Source: Hydnum rufescens UP504 | Taxonomy: Eukaryota; Basidiomycota; Agaricomycetes; Cantharellales; Hydnaceae | Assembly: GCA_014904985.1 (NCBI GenBank) | Contig: MU128919.1 | Coordinates: 391,879 to 455,878 of the forward strand | Reading direction: 5' to 3' | DNA: 64,000 nucleotides | Shown: positions 47,701-60,307 of the stretch, in pieces | How positions within the stretch are numbered: position 1 is the first letter of the stretch | Layout of the letters: each line of letters begins with the position of its first letter | Notes under the pieces: generated by a model | What the model was told of the DNA's origin: nothing | The model's input: only the letters and a program-made list of their open reading frames with translations | The model's database searches: none | Position numbers and translations under genes: made by a program

Positions 47701-50700
47701 AATATTGATAATGTCTACCTTGGTGACAATGGAAACTCACGATGTTGCTTTGGCCGTGCACGATGCGGTTTATGACGTCGTTGATCAACGGGGTCAAGAG
47801 AAACTCACACTGACGCCGCGACTGGAGACGCATGAGGGTGATGTGCAGGTTATCGCGTGCATCGGTCGCTACAATGGCTGGGTCGTACTTTGAGGGACTT
47901 GTCATCCCCTTGGTATCGATGTCGTCGGCGAAAAGCGGTTGAAAAGGCTTGTTTCCTTGATTCTAATTCTGCATATCAGTAAGATTGAGGGGGGGAACGA
48001 AGGACACCCGCCCTGACCTCGGGAATGAAAGACGAAAGTTGGAAAGGTTCGGCTGAAACCGCTGTTCGGTATCGCCGGAGGATTCGACGATAGGCTGTAG
48101 CATATGTGTCATCTTGATAATTTGGACGTCAATGGATCCAGGACCCCCCGACCTAGTGACAAGTGGGAGGCAACTTACTCCCGTCATCTTGAACCACAGA
48201 TTCCTCGGGATCAGATACCGACCCTAGGCTTGTGTCATCACCACTATCTGACTCGTCACCGCTCGACATATCATCATCTACAAAAGGGTTTATTGGCCGC
48301 CCGGGGTCTCCAGGACCACCCTTCCCCAGAAGTTTTCCCCTGGTCTGACTGGCAACATAGAAAGGGGTAAGGTATTTGCCCGGTTTAGACTTGAACTGTT
48401 TCGACTCACGCAAGCTGTTCGTCTCTGTCCAATAGAGAGATTCCATGGTCGGACGAAGTCGATATCTCTGAAGGTGAAACTTGTGAGGCACCAGATACAC
48501 TTGAAGATTCCGAGAACGATGCTGAATCCGCCTCCTCAGGGTCTGGTGTAGTAATAAAAGGGAGCACTAAAGCATGGTCTCGTTGATATGCTATCGGCTT
48601 TCCCATAAGAGAAGGCAAGGTATAAAAGGGGGGATAACGCTTGACTCACATCCAATGTCAGAAGACTGGCCGCTCTCGTACAGAAAAGGCGCGCGGCGAG
48701 TCGGCGCATCTTGTGCTCTCACAAATAAATTCTGTCGTAGTGCATCTTCACGCCAACCAGGTGGAGCATCATAGAGATCGAGATGAATATCGAATGTAGC
48801 CGCGGCGACCTCTAGCCATTCTTGGGATAATGGTGGCTGGGAAATATTTGACTGGGCCAACAAACACTGGGCTTTGACTAGGGGAATCACCAGGCTCTTT
48901 ACGTGTCGGAATTCCTTGCCGGCGAGGTCATTTGCATCGTAACTAACGCCATTGGGCAAGGCCAGTCGAATGGCAGCGTCATCCATTCGCCACGCTATGT
49001 CCAAAGACTTCAGGCGAGTTTTGAGAAAAGTAACGTCTGGATCGAAAGTGAGGATGAAACCCTCGGAAGGCGAGTTCAGCGGATCGCTAAAGTTGATTCC
49101 AAATGCTGTGGAAGCAGATATCAATGCTGCCAAGAGAACAGGTGATATATTCCCCTGAAGTGCCCCAAGCTCGATTTCCCAAAGGCAAAGGTAGGTCGCA
49201 TTTTGAGGTGGATGACCAAACAAGCGGTTTCCATTGATGTCGATTCCTATGGTGGGGCTCTCATCCAATCTTAGTTTCTGTAGTTTCAAGAAGCCTACCA
49301 TTTAACGATAGAGACGCCCCCTGGGGCCGAGGGACGGAATCAAAATTATGCATTGCAGAACAATCGTCGATTGCGGAGAATTGCAGTGGATGGGTATTTA
49401 ATGTCATCTCTAGCGCTTGCAGTCAGCGAATATAGTGTAGAAAGATAAAGGGATGAGACAGTACCCATGTAATAATCATGCAGGGAAAGTGCAAGTTGTA
49501 GCTCAGGAAGACCCACCCGTACGGCAGCCCGACAGTCATTGATTTCTTGAGGAAGAAGAATAATTATGTCCTGAATATTCAATAGCAGTGACACCTGGAA
49601 CATATTGGACTGTAGAATATGGGATCAGAATGAGCGTAACCCCACAAGGAATATCAGTCTTACTTTCCCTGGCCTATATTTCAGCTTTATCGGATCGCCG
49701 ACTTCGTTAATTTCCTTTTTGGTGAAGTATTCCGCCCGAGTGCTGAAGTTCGTGAAGCCCCCGAAGTAATTATCACGTACGATCATGAAATGTCTGATGG
49801 CCCGGCCCATGGCTTTGAAAACAACCGAGCGGGCCTTGGAAACATACAGTCAGAATAGAGTATGATTCCACACCTGTTATTCATCACCTTAATTTCACAC
49901 CTGAAAACATCAACGCAATCGGACCGTACATCCGCGAAATATGTCAAGGACGAATCTACCCGGATAAGGCCAATATGACCAAGCGATTGTGTACGGGGTG
50001 TGCCAAGTACAGAATGGGTATTCCAGCTTGGATGTGTGAGGGACACGTCCAGACCCGGGGCTTCAATCGCAAAAGGTATGGACGTTGACATAGGCCGATA
50101 TTTCGTCGATGGAATGCTGACTTCAGTGTGTAGGCTGGGGCCCGAAAGCGTGAGTAACGCTGAGAACCGTAGGTCAGGAAAGTACAACGGTAAGCCTGAT
50201 ATCTGCTCACAGTTCTGTTGGTCTACTAGCGGGAAATCAATGACATTATGGTCATTGACATAAAGGTGGAGATGGATATCCTTAAATGCCACTTTCAAGA
50301 TATAGGTGATAGGTACGAATCTGTTGAAATCAGCTGAGGGACCTGTGGACCAGTCCTTGCTAAGGTCGGTGATCAGTGTGACATGGTCACGCAGCAGATG
50401 GATTATCGGGCGAGACATGGAGACATCAAACATCCACTGGCGATCTGTATTCCATTGCAATGGGGATGGCATCTCGCACAGCACCTGATTATACAGGAAA
50501 TAAGGCAATGCAGACATGGCCATGAGGTTAGATTCATTAATCTTAGGATACACCAGCTTACGCGACAGGATTCGGCGGCGAGAAAGCGAGCTTGATTCAC
50601 ACTAGAGAGTACAGAAAGCTGGTCGATGTGTACTTGTAGGATGTTATCGTATCCTTGTTCATGTGCCACCATAGACATGACGTAGTTGACTGAGGAGTTG

Positions 50701-52567
50701 GGACCAATCCTAACATCCAGCCACCCAAAGGGTCGCGTGGTGCGCTTAATGGGGCCAAGGTCATCAATAGCGTCGTACCGCCAATTCTAATGATACACTA
50801 GCGTCAGCTCTAGATCCACGGAAAGGCGGTAAGCACTCACTTTTGAGCTCTCCCGGATTGGAACCCTCAGTGTAATTTCTTCCCGAAGTTCTACAAATAT
50901 TTTGAGAGCCACATGAATACGAGTTTCCCCGGGCCGTCGGACAGCCGTAGGATGTCGCGTTTGGAAAGTACTTGGAAAAAAGGCGTCCTGCAACGCACGC
51001 CTACATTTTCGTCATTAAGGAAATCTACCAAAAAAAAAATAATATTGACTGACCTCTGTCTATCAGCCCAAGGTCCGTAGTTCACTTGTCCTCCGTGAAT
51101 GACAATGTCGATGCCCCACTGGGGTGCGAGGTCGCCATTTCCGACATCCATAGTCTCTAGCCCAGCCATCCCAATGTTTCGAGGGTTCTCTGGGACCTGC
51201 CCTGGGGTTAAATGCGGATAAGTTTGGAACACAATGAAATGTTATCGAATTACCTGCTACATCCGAATAGTAATTAACTTCCAGAATGGGGGTCTCAAGC
51301 AATGTCGATAATCTGGCGTATTCGTGTGAGTGTTCGCGATCATTCACGTCGATCTGGGTATAATATCGAGAGAGACCCTGCCATCGACTGTGGACAGGGG
51401 CCGCACCTCTTTTCCGCAGAGTACCGAACCATCGAGGAGCCAGGTCATGAAAAGTACGAAAGAAAAAGGTGCTAGGCGACACAACGGTAGCAGTTTCCTT
51501 ACGATGGAACTCGGACAAAAGATCTCGACCTCGATCGAGCATCGAGCTTTCGTAGTCACGATTTATCTTGGTATAAATTTTTGCATCTTCGAACTTGAAG
51601 GCATAGAGCTGTTTGTGAAGGTCGTAAACTGATCGGGACTGGAGGGCAGCTTAGTAACAGTACAAGACAGAAAAACAAAGATGTTTACAGGCGAAGTCCC
51701 AACTGTTCCAGTCGCTAGTTTGAAGTCGCCAATCAAGATGGTGGGGGTGGAATCATTCCCGACGACAATCGCCCCGCGAATAATGGCAATACCGATGGGC
51801 AGGAGGTTTCCCCACTCAAGTGAAGGTATTTGAGCGACGAGCCCGACCCCAACGGCATTGATAATGGCAAAGCACCTGCTGACAACTTGAAGTACGGATC
51901 GTGAGACAGTGGCTTGGGGAGGGTGCTCATTGGGAGATGGGGAAGTTCCCTTGTCGTCAGGAGTATCGACAGATGCCAAGCCCTTGTTTTGCGCTGGAGA
52001 GGGTGGCGACTTCTCATCCAAACCAGGCATCATTTGCTTTATTATGTCGTCGTAGGCAGGCGTTCGATTGTAGATAAACCACTCGACCCCTTCCGCTGCC
52101 ACTTTGAACCTGCAGGGAAGCTCTTTAAACTTATCTAACACCAAGAATTAGCATGAAGTCAAAGGTTTGGGGTCCTAGGTGGCTCACGGTTGACATCTTC
52201 CCCCACGAAGTGAATGCGTCCCATGTCCGTTTCTCCTCTCGTTCTCCAGAACCAATAACGCCAAGTAATGTGGCACTTGACAATTCGGATCGACTGATTC
52301 GTAGAATGATAGCGAAACTCTTTGACGAACACTCTGCCGGCAAGGAGGGAAAATTGGATGGCATCTGAGATACAATACTGGTATAAGATGGGCGAAATTA
52401 TATGGCACCATAAATGCATACCAAATTCGATCCAGACATTATTCTTCTTCCAATAAAGCCGTCGTACAATGAACCCCAGGATCCATCCTAGTACCCTATT
52501 CCAATAAAACAGGAAGAACGAAGCAACGATAACAACGACGACGCAAAGGACTATCAAGAGCCTTCAT
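41767..52567 (-). CDS. CSF1: Csf1/BLTP1-family bridge-like lipid transfer protein
   Basis: Csf1 is the fungal member of the Tweek/BLTP1 family: very long groove proteins that carry lipids between membranes at contact sites. About 10.8 kb with many small introns encodes roughly 3,000 residues. An N-terminal membrane anchor (IVLCVVVVIVASFFLFYW, 52.4-52.56 kb) is followed by the family's QFSLLAGRVFVKEFRYHSTN...TWRYWFW and EGVEWFIYNRTPAYDDI blocks. Then come beta-rich repeating segments (for example 49783-50553, 48591-49301, 45895-47679, 45017-45946, 42974-44650), a coiled-coil (MLQRKEQRVLELQEMKKK) and the C-terminal domain to the stop at 41767. Two frame problems need attention. The ATG at 52567 is one base out of frame with the anchor. 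Near 43037 the frame shifts by one base (or hides a 43-nt intron) before GYYCFGMHHFVDLEDYV. Exon boundaries were not all resolved. Confidence 0.88.
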
Positions 52568-52936
52568 ATGAAGATGGTATGAACGTGCATGTCGCGTTCA
52601 AGGTAGCGAGCACAAACCAATTCACGGAACTCTGGACAGTTACCGTCGCGTTCAATGACATCCCGACTGGTCGAGACTCGAGACGCGTCGGGGTACTGAC
52701 GGAAAATGCCGAGCTCTCACGATGGACGAACATTGCATCGGCAAGCGAGCCCTACTATCTATTGCAGATTTACTTCCAAGGATTAGGTCGTTCTGACATT
52801 GATCAGAGGCAGAAATTAGTTCGGGAAATATATATAACCCAGTTAGTTTCGCAGATTCTGACCCGCCAGAAGATTATGTGTTCGAAGTACATTTAGCATA
52901 CAGAATAATGTAATGGGGGCTAGTTTGGAGGGATCA
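52568..52936. other. Intergenic region upstream of CSF1
   Basis: Probable CSF1 promoter and 3' flank of the kinase gene. A plus-strand frame of 105 codons (52579-52896) has no recognisable motif. Confidence 0.4.
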
Positions 52937-55519
52937 CTACATGAGAGTAGCGTCCACTTTGGTAAATGACTTGAGAGAGGACACCCGTTTCTCAATATTT
53001 GTCAACTCTCGAAGCAACCGATCTAAATCGGACTCCAGTATCCCTATGGAAAGATCATTTGTTCCTTCCCGAAGGTCAGGGATCACGTCCGAGCGAGATA
53101 CGTCTGGTCGAAGCCTCATCGCTCGTCGCCGTTGTTGGTCTTCTTGCCAAAACACCGTTCGTCCGATTCGCGAAGTGTTTTCCCCTTTCGAGGATGCAGG
53201 GAGCAGTGTAGTTGTGGTTGTGACATTCGTGCTTGTGGGCTCGAGAATGAATGATGGAACACTGCTCCGAACGAATGGGAATGGAGATGCTGAGCCAGAC
53301 CGCCTAGAAAGGGCAGAGCCTGGACGAGGACTGGGGCTGGGAGGTGCACTTTCATCCAAAGAGAGAGACGTATGAAGCTGTTGGAGTTCCGGTTTGGCTC
53401 TCTTGAGCAGGGGACCCGGGATTTTTGGCCGCTCCAGGTCAGCTAAACCGTTGCTCATCCCAATGGAGAACCGAGGTTTCCGGCCGCTCTCCATAACCTT
53501 TTTCCGAGCGCTGGCGCTAACGAGACTAATCATCTGCCGCAGGGCTTCACGATCTGATACCATGCGCTTATGCCGCTGTGATGTCCCCATAGTCTGAGGA
53601 ATAGTGGTGTTAGGGGTGGGGCGGACTGGAGTAGCAAATCCTGCAGCCGGGTAAGGGCTAGAAGAGCGTCCATCGAGACGTGTCTCTAGCTCTGGGCGAA
53701 AACCGCCTGGTATTTGAAGGTAACGCGATTTGCTTCGCGCACCATCCGAGGGGGTTGAAAGAGGAAACGAAGCGTCGGGGACTGGAATGGCGTTGTCAAA
53801 GGCATCTATGGGAGGGCCCCAGGAGAAACCTAGGAACTCAGACTGGGAGTTTCCTTGCTGTGGAGCCTGCATCGTCGATCTGTCTAGCACAGTCGATCCA
53901 GGGGAAGATTTGAACAAGTGCGAAAAATCGAATGGCGAAGTCAAATTGTCACTAGGGCTGGAAGCCTCACCAAACGAAGTCCCCACATTCGAGCGTGTAA
54001 CGTGGGGCAGGACAAGGGAAGCCGGTGGATGTTCTAATGCTATCGTTAGCTGGCAACAATGATCGACAAGGGTGTTCATCCTCACGTTGAGCCACTGAAG
54101 ACCAGTCCACGAGGGTGAACCATGCATGCTGCCGAATTTTCTGTGCCCCTGTTCGGCCCAGACGATCATTAGGACAGGTGAGAAAGCTGCGAATCGCGTA
54201 TTAGGGGGGTGGATATACAGGGACATACTGGCATACTTACCGACAGACCAAGTCCTTAAACTCTGGAGTTAACTGTACCGATGGGTCAAATCGTAGTTTG
54301 GAACGCTAAGTTATGATGTGATCAGGGCGTTCTCTAAATATTTGAGAAGGAAATGCTCACCTCATGGCCAACTATGAGTGAGTAGGTCCGTTGTATGTCT
54401 GTTGCAAAGAAGGGGGCAACCCCAAGTACAAGCTCATACATGACAATACCCAAGCTCCACCAGTCCGTATCGCATCCGTAGCCCTCCTCATCTTCGCTGA
54501 GGGTACCATCACTTTCGCCACGTAACTCGGCAGCATAAAGAGCATCTTCGTGAGCTTGAAGAATCTCGGGAGATATGTAGTCACAAGTTCCACAGGGCAC
54601 AAGGCAGTATGGCTTTGCAACACACCGGACTCCACTCGAAGGGTCTGCATCAAGCAACGGTGCTGCGCAACCAAAGTCAATGAGCTGTAGACGTGACACC
54701 TGAGTAATAACAAAATTGTGAGGCTTAATATCCCTATGGTACGGTGTTCGTTAGATTGATTATTTCCCTATGAGTCTTTGGAAGGGACGGACCGATGAGC
54801 GAACCCCTGGGAGTGACACCAAGATATTGCCTCCACAGCTTGTGGAACCCACCATCGAAGGTCCGCTTCTGTGATCCTAGAGTCCGTTGCACACTCTAAC
54901 ACATCCCAGAGGGTCCCTCCGTCTGCGTATTGCATAACGAAGGCGAGCTGACTGGGTGCTTGGAGAGCACACAGAAGGTGAGGGACCCAAGGAGTCTTCG
55001 TCAAATGGGCCTTCACCAATATATCCTTTTCAAATAGAACAAAACATTGCTGTCGCCGGCAACCATGCTTGGCAACACTGTGTGTATCCTTTGGAGGTGA
55101 CAGTTTCGTACCTCTCGGAACCTGTCTGCTGTACTCCTCTGTATCGTCTTTCGGGCGTAAACATGGCCATCTAATCTACATTTTACGATATCCACCTGAA
55201 AAAATGGATCAATACATGAGAGAACCCTTGGACCTTCGTACTTACAGTGCCGAATTGACCCTTCTCAAGGGACTTGACGCTGATTAGATCCCGATTGGAG
55301 AATCGCAAGCTCTCTAGATCTGCTCGATAAAAGGACGTCAGGAATTGGGATTGGATGATACGTCTTGACCGGACCTGAATTTGCGGACTTCTTCAGCACA
55401 GCACGCTCTATGGCAATGGCCAGAGCATCTACAGTATTCTCCTTGGACTCGGTCACTCCAAGCAGTTTGACCAATCGCTCTCGACGGTGCCGCCAGGCCT
55501 GCTGCACCGTCAATGCCAT
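52937..55519 (-). CDS. AGC-type Ser/Thr protein kinase
   Basis: Eight exons: 55519-55375, 55319-55246, 55195-55122, 55077-54793, 54733-54361, 54305-54241, 54186-54086 and 54039-52937 (2,220 nt, 739 residues). The kinase domain spans roughly residues 65-390: glycine loop EKGQFGTV, ATP-binding Lys in VYARKTI, hinge FVMQYADGGTLWDVLE, catalytic loop HRDIKPHNF, DFG in LIDFGCAAPL, APE-equivalent GTCDYISPEIL, then WWSLGIVMYELVLGVAPF. An acidic insert (ESDGTLSEDEEGYGCDTD) sits before that last helix. DRLGRTGAQKIRQHAWF fits the AGC C-lobe, nearest to the DMPK/citron-NDR side by memory. The Ser/Pro-rich tail ends in a short coiled-coil (LESDLDRLLRELTNIEKRV). All catalytic residues are present. Role is likely polarity or cytokinesis signalling (inference). 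Exon 3/4 junction is the least certain. Confidence 0.85.
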
Positions 55520-55681
55520 CTACCATGCACAACAAGTTGTTGCCAATGGAAGGTGGTGACCAATGTTTGTTCCACGGCAACAACCGTCAATATAACGCGT
55601 ATTGCATTATTCCGCATTTCATGAGTGTCTACAATAACACAACCGGAAGGTCTATACCTCCAAGCTCCGTCGTGAGCAAGG

Positions 55682-56749
55682 TCACCGTGTTTCCTTTCTT
55701 GATTGCCATCGAAGCTCTGGGGGTAACAGCAACATGCCATCGGCACCCCATGCCCTCTCTTTCTTCGTCGCAAACAACGATTTAGCACTCCCACTGCGAA
55801 TCCCATCTTTTTGAGCTTCCAACTCCCGTTTTAACGCACTTGCTCGCTTACGCGCTTCTGCGTCATCAATCGAGTTACTTAATGAGAGGAGCATTGCCGA
55901 TGATATTGGGTCGGTAGACACCTCCGGGAGACGAAATTGTGGGTAAAGGGCCGCTGCGAGGAACGCATCGTCTAGTGCCGACGATGTCACTGGCGAACGA
56001 GGTTCGACGCTTGCAGACTCCGATGCCGTTGGCGAGGAAGGTCTGGCATGTTGTACAAGCGCATGTAAGAGGGCTCGAGCTGTGCTAAGGGACGATAGAT
56101 CGATGCCGTATTTTGGACGATTCGCGATGAGCATCAGAGCTACTTGAGGGTGCCCGAGATCGATACACTTCGTGATGATGCAGTCTGCCGTATGCAGATC
56201 TACTTGACGTTTTGCTTGCCGCCACCCAATAATGGTATCAACAAATACATCAAGTTCCGCTCTGCTGTGAACAAGGTCAAGAAGTTCAAGGAGAGCGCGA
56301 TGCCGAGGAAGATATCGAGTGCTCGGTTTTTTGCCACAGAAACGCGAGATGGATCCATGGGTCACCAGGAACCGAGCGTGTCGTTCGACAACCGTCTGGG
56401 CTTGTTCTGTATTTTGTGCAGCAAGTGGGTAGGAGGAAATAGAGGGCGCAGGGCTAGGTGATGGAGGTTTTGAAGGCGATGGTTTAGATGTCACTGCTGC
56501 AAATAGATCCACTTCGTCTTGTTCTGATTTCATTGGGCCTTCCTCTTCTTCAAACCTGGGCGTTGTTCGCTTTTTCTTCAGAGCTGCAATTGCCTGATTG
56601 CTTAAGTAGCAAATTCATGAACCGCAATACAAGGACTTGCCCGAAGCAGTGTGATGGATCTCTCTGACCACATTTCCCGGGCCATCCGGGACACGACGTA
56701 CGCTAAGTGTTCGCGTCCTCAGACCTGTCTGAAGCATACGAATGAGCAT
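55682..56749 (-). CDS. Mitochondrion-targeted helical-repeat protein (mS27-like?)
   Basis: The start at 56749 gives an Arg-rich, acid-poor leader (MLIRMLQTGLRTRTLSVRR), typical of a mitochondrial presequence. The main frame runs from about 56600 to the stop at 55682 through a basic patch (KKKRTTP), a Ser/Pro-rich linker and an alpha-helical body with paired-helix, PPR-like spacing (ALLELLDLVHSRAELDVFVD, HTADCIITKCIDLGHPQVAL, STARALLHALVQHA). It ends in a helical charged segment (EARKRASALKRELEAQK). The layout recalls small-subunit mitoribosomal MRP-S27-type proteins, but I cannot confirm the family. The intron joining the leader to the body (near 56590-56640) is unclear; candidates are only about 36 nt. 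Confidence 0.6.
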
Positions 56750-57017
56750 CGCCAAAATGGGCGGGATTTGCCGGCACAATACAGTACATTCAACCAAACG
56801 TGAGTCGAGCTCTAAAATTTTTCTATCTTATCATGTTGTAATGAGGGTGCTCCGGTGATGATGTCCGAGTGGTATCTTTCATTCGAACTGCTCCCGGTTG
56901 AGCTGGTACGAGATGCAGACCTCTGATCGGATACTGCTGAGGGGTCACATTCCGACTGGTGTGGATAATCTATGGGAGAATTATAGACTCACAACACTTT
57001 TGTGCTAGACAGTGACC

Positions 57018-58130
57018 ATGGATCCGCGTCGTTCAGCTGATCCACGTCTCTCTCGGGACCCTCGAAGGGCGCAGGACCCACGTCTGGCGCGGGCGAGTGG
57101 GTATGCCGACCAATCTGGTTCTCCTGCTGCACAAACCCCGACAAATGTCCTTCTTCCCACTTATGCTCCCCAACCGCGAGTTGTTCAGCAACCATCTGTC
57201 CTCATACAGGAACCGCTAGTGAAACAGCGACCATTATTTTGTGTCGTCTGTGCAAGTAATCAGGTACATTCATTATAAATACGTCGTCCGTATCACTCCA
57301 TCGTTATAAACGAAGAATTTACCAAGAACCGCTCAATGGAGGCGCATAGTGTACTAGTGTAAGCCACAAAGTGTTGATTGACTATCCACCCACTAAAGAC
57401 GAAAACCATCAGAAAGTCAGGGTTCGACGTTATCTCCGCAGGGACTGGATCTCTGGTTCGATTACCTGGCCCAGCAGCCGACAAGCCGAATGTGTATCAA
57501 TTCGGCCATCCGTACGAAGATATGTATCAAGAGCTGAAGAACAAAGACGTGAAACTGTAAGACATAGTTTTTGTTCTTTGTTTTTTTTTTTTCTTTCATG
57601 CGTCCAATTGCCTAAGATGATTGCCCTTATAGCTATACTAGTAATGGGCTGCTCCAAATGTTGGATCGCAATCGACAGGTGAAACGGGCTCCAGAGCGAT
57701 GGCAGGACCAGAAACATGTTGCCGATATTGTCATCACTTGCGAAGAACGTTGTTTTGACGCTGTCTGCGAAGGTAGCTTCTGAATCTTCTCTCCTTTTCT
57801 CATGGTCGTCTATGAATCCATTCATGGCTCTCCAATCTCTGTCAACAGATTTGTTGGCCAAAGGCGGGGACGAAAATCGCCCCATACATGTTATTAATGT
57901 GGAAATCAAGGATAACCACGAAGAGGCGACTATTGCAGGGAGGGCGATCGTGGATCTAGCAACTGCGGTGAGATGATCCTTCAGCATTTCGATAATTACT
58001 GGATGCTCACGAATCCCGTCTTCCTCAGATCGACCAGTCAGCCGATATTGATGAGGACATCGAGCTTATCCTCGAACAACAACAACAAAAACACCCACAC
58101 TCCCTTCTCCATGCCATAGCGTATTACTAG
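57018..58130 (+). CDS. SSU72: Ssu72 RNA polymerase II CTD phosphatase
   Basis: Ssu72 removes phosphate from Ser5/Ser7 of the Pol II C-terminal domain and acts in 3'-end processing and gene looping. Six exons: 57018-57263, 57327-57358, 57413-57556, 57633-57772, 57849-57967 and 58029-58130 (783 nt, 260 residues). The catalytic Cys loop [16 protein letters not shown] (C-x5-R) is interrupted by intron 1 exactly after NQ. Then [43 protein letters not shown], the [19 protein letters not shown] aspartate region, [18 protein letters not shown] and the usual end [17 protein letters not shown]. An extra N-terminal Arg/Asp/Pro repeat ([20 protein letters not shown]) is absent from yeast Ssu72. It diverges from the mitochondrial protein gene over 268 bp. 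Confidence 0.95.
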
Positions 58131-58451
58131 ATGTGTCTCGGCACCGAACGTTCCCTCTTGTAATTTTGTAATTTTGTCGTGGTGGCAAGCATATCGTATA
58201 GCCAATATTAGCCATGGCCCACTGTAGAATAAGTGCACCTTGTACCCCTTTTCAGGTCCATTTTTCGTTTCCAACGTCCATGCGCACAAACACATTTCGA
58301 GATTGGGTTCATTCATTCGGTTCTCCCCGATTGAATTTGGTCGAACGGATTTTCCTACGTTAACGCCCGAGTCTAAGAGGTATAAGTATAGACAGTTGTC
58401 ACTGCGTCTTCCGTTCTTACCCGCGGTGGTGGTTTTTCTTGACCTCTTTCC
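58131..58451. other. Intergenic region, SSU72 3' flank and ARG8 promoter
   Basis: About 320 bp. No gene or clear site was recognised. Confidence 0.5.
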
Positions 58452-60015
58452 ATGAACTTGACACGCAAAACCCGCCCAGCATCTTTCCCTCTGTTTCGAC
58501 ACAACTCGTCCAAGGTGTGTTATCATTACATTTGTGGTGCAATCACGGAACGATGGTTCTACAAATATTTGCAGGCTTCCACGCGTTACACCGCAGTAAC
58601 ACATCCTGAAGACCCCAAGACCGTTCTACCCAACGTCTCGGCTAAAATCGATCGTTTCTCCCAGTATCTCCTGAACACTTACGCTCGGCCCCCTTTTATT
58701 CTCTCTCATGGTCGAGGGTCTTGGGTATGGGACACGTCGTCACGGAAATATCTTGATATGAGCGCTGGAATCGCGGTGAACGCACTGGGACATGCCGATC
58801 CCGAGCTGGCACGTATCATGGGCGAACAGGCAACTAAGCTTATGCATACAAGTAATCTCTACCACAATGAATGGGCTGGAGAGCTCGCAGAGCTCCTTGT
58901 CAAGCTCACTCGCCGCGATGGGGGTCTTGGTTGGACCCCTTCATCGGATGGGGACGGTGGTGCAAGAGTTTTCCTCGCTAATTCTGGGACGGAAGCCAAT
59001 GAGGGTGCGTTAAAAATCGCCCGCAAAGTGGGTCGGGATCGCTGGGCGGCTCAAAATCCTGGTCGATCCGCCGAGGAGTCGCCCAAGACGCGTCTTGTGT
59101 GCTTCGAGCACGCATTTCACGGCCGTTCGATGGGCGCATTGAGTGTGACCCCAAACACCAAATATCAAGCCCCGTTCCAGCCGCTTATACCCAATGTTCA
59201 CGCCGGCGCGTTGAACGATATAGAGGCATTGGAGGGCTTAGTAACGGAAGACACATGTGGTGTCATTGTCGAGCCTATTCAGGGCGAAGGAGGGGTTCGG
59301 GCGTGCAGCGAGGAGTTCCTGCGCGCCCTCCGAAAACGATGTGATGCAGTTGGCGCAGTCTTGATTTTCGATGAGATACAGGTGGGTTGTTCGTGTGTAA
59401 TGTGTTCATCAGATAGTGAACACCGAAACAGTGCGGTTTGTATCGAAGCGGGTCGCTCTGGGCCCATTCTTCCATGCCAACGGATTGCCATCCAGATATT
59501 GTAACCATGGCGAAACCAATGGCCAATGGATTCCCTCTGGGTGCAATTCTGACCCGCGACAGTATCGCGGAAGTCATGACAGTTGGTACGCAATTTAGGG
59601 GTTTCCGATATCTAAATAATTCACACTGGGCTCCATAGGATCTCATGGGACTACATTTGGCGGATCAGTGTTAGCCGCTCGTCTGGGCCATCATGTTCTT
59701 TCACGCCTGTCGGAGCCAAGCTTCCTGGCGTCGATGAATGATGTGTCTAAGCATCTGCATAGTCGTCTTTCTGTCCTTCCCACATTGTTCCCGGACGTTT
59801 TGGAACCCCATGTGCGTGGACGGGGGTTCATACTGGGATTGCCATTCAAGAATCGTGAAGATCCAGGGAAGCTTGTAAAGCTGGCTCGCGAGCGCGGTGT
59901 ATTGCTGTTGACGGCGGGCAACGATGCTGTGCGCATCGTCCCGAGCCTGAACGTGACCCGAGTAGAGGTAGACTTGGCTGTGGATGTAACCGAAAGCTCG
60001 TTGGGGTTGTTATAA
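58452..60015 (+). CDS. ARG8: Acetylornithine aminotransferase, mitochondrial
   Basis: Pyridoxal-phosphate enzyme converting N-acetylglutamate semialdehyde to N-acetylornithine in mitochondrial arginine synthesis. Four exons: 58452-58514, 58575-59381, 59432-59585 and 59639-60015 (1,401 nt, 466 residues). The leader MNLTRKTRPASFPLFRHNSSK is Arg-rich, fitting mitochondrial import, and forms exon 1. Class-III aminotransferase landmarks: YLDMSAGIAVNALGHADPEL, FLANSGTEANEGALKIAR, FEHAFHGRSMGALSVTPN, VEPIQGEGGVRACSEEFL, LIFDEIQCGLYRSG, the PLP lysine in TMAKPMANGFPLGA, HGTTFGG and RGRGFILGLPF. The frame is intact and every junction is GT-AG. Confidence 0.95.
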
Positions 60016-60307
60016 TCGCTTCTCCATTCCCAATCTCAAATTACACCTTTGTCATGGATTTTTTTTGACACCACAGTTGATTCAGCGCCAGATTTATCGA
60101 TTCTAGTGCAGCACTCCAAATCAGTGATGTCCTGTTGGGTACCTCAAAGGGTTTTTTCATTCCGCGTGACGTGAAGGTTGATAATGCCCGAAGCTCCGGG
60201 ATTGAGATTCCGATGGTGGAGATAGCCAGCCGAGAAAATAAAATCAGCATTGACCGAGGGAAAAACTCCCCCAGAACAAGCCCCCGTTGTCTACCCCGTA
60301 GGCAACC

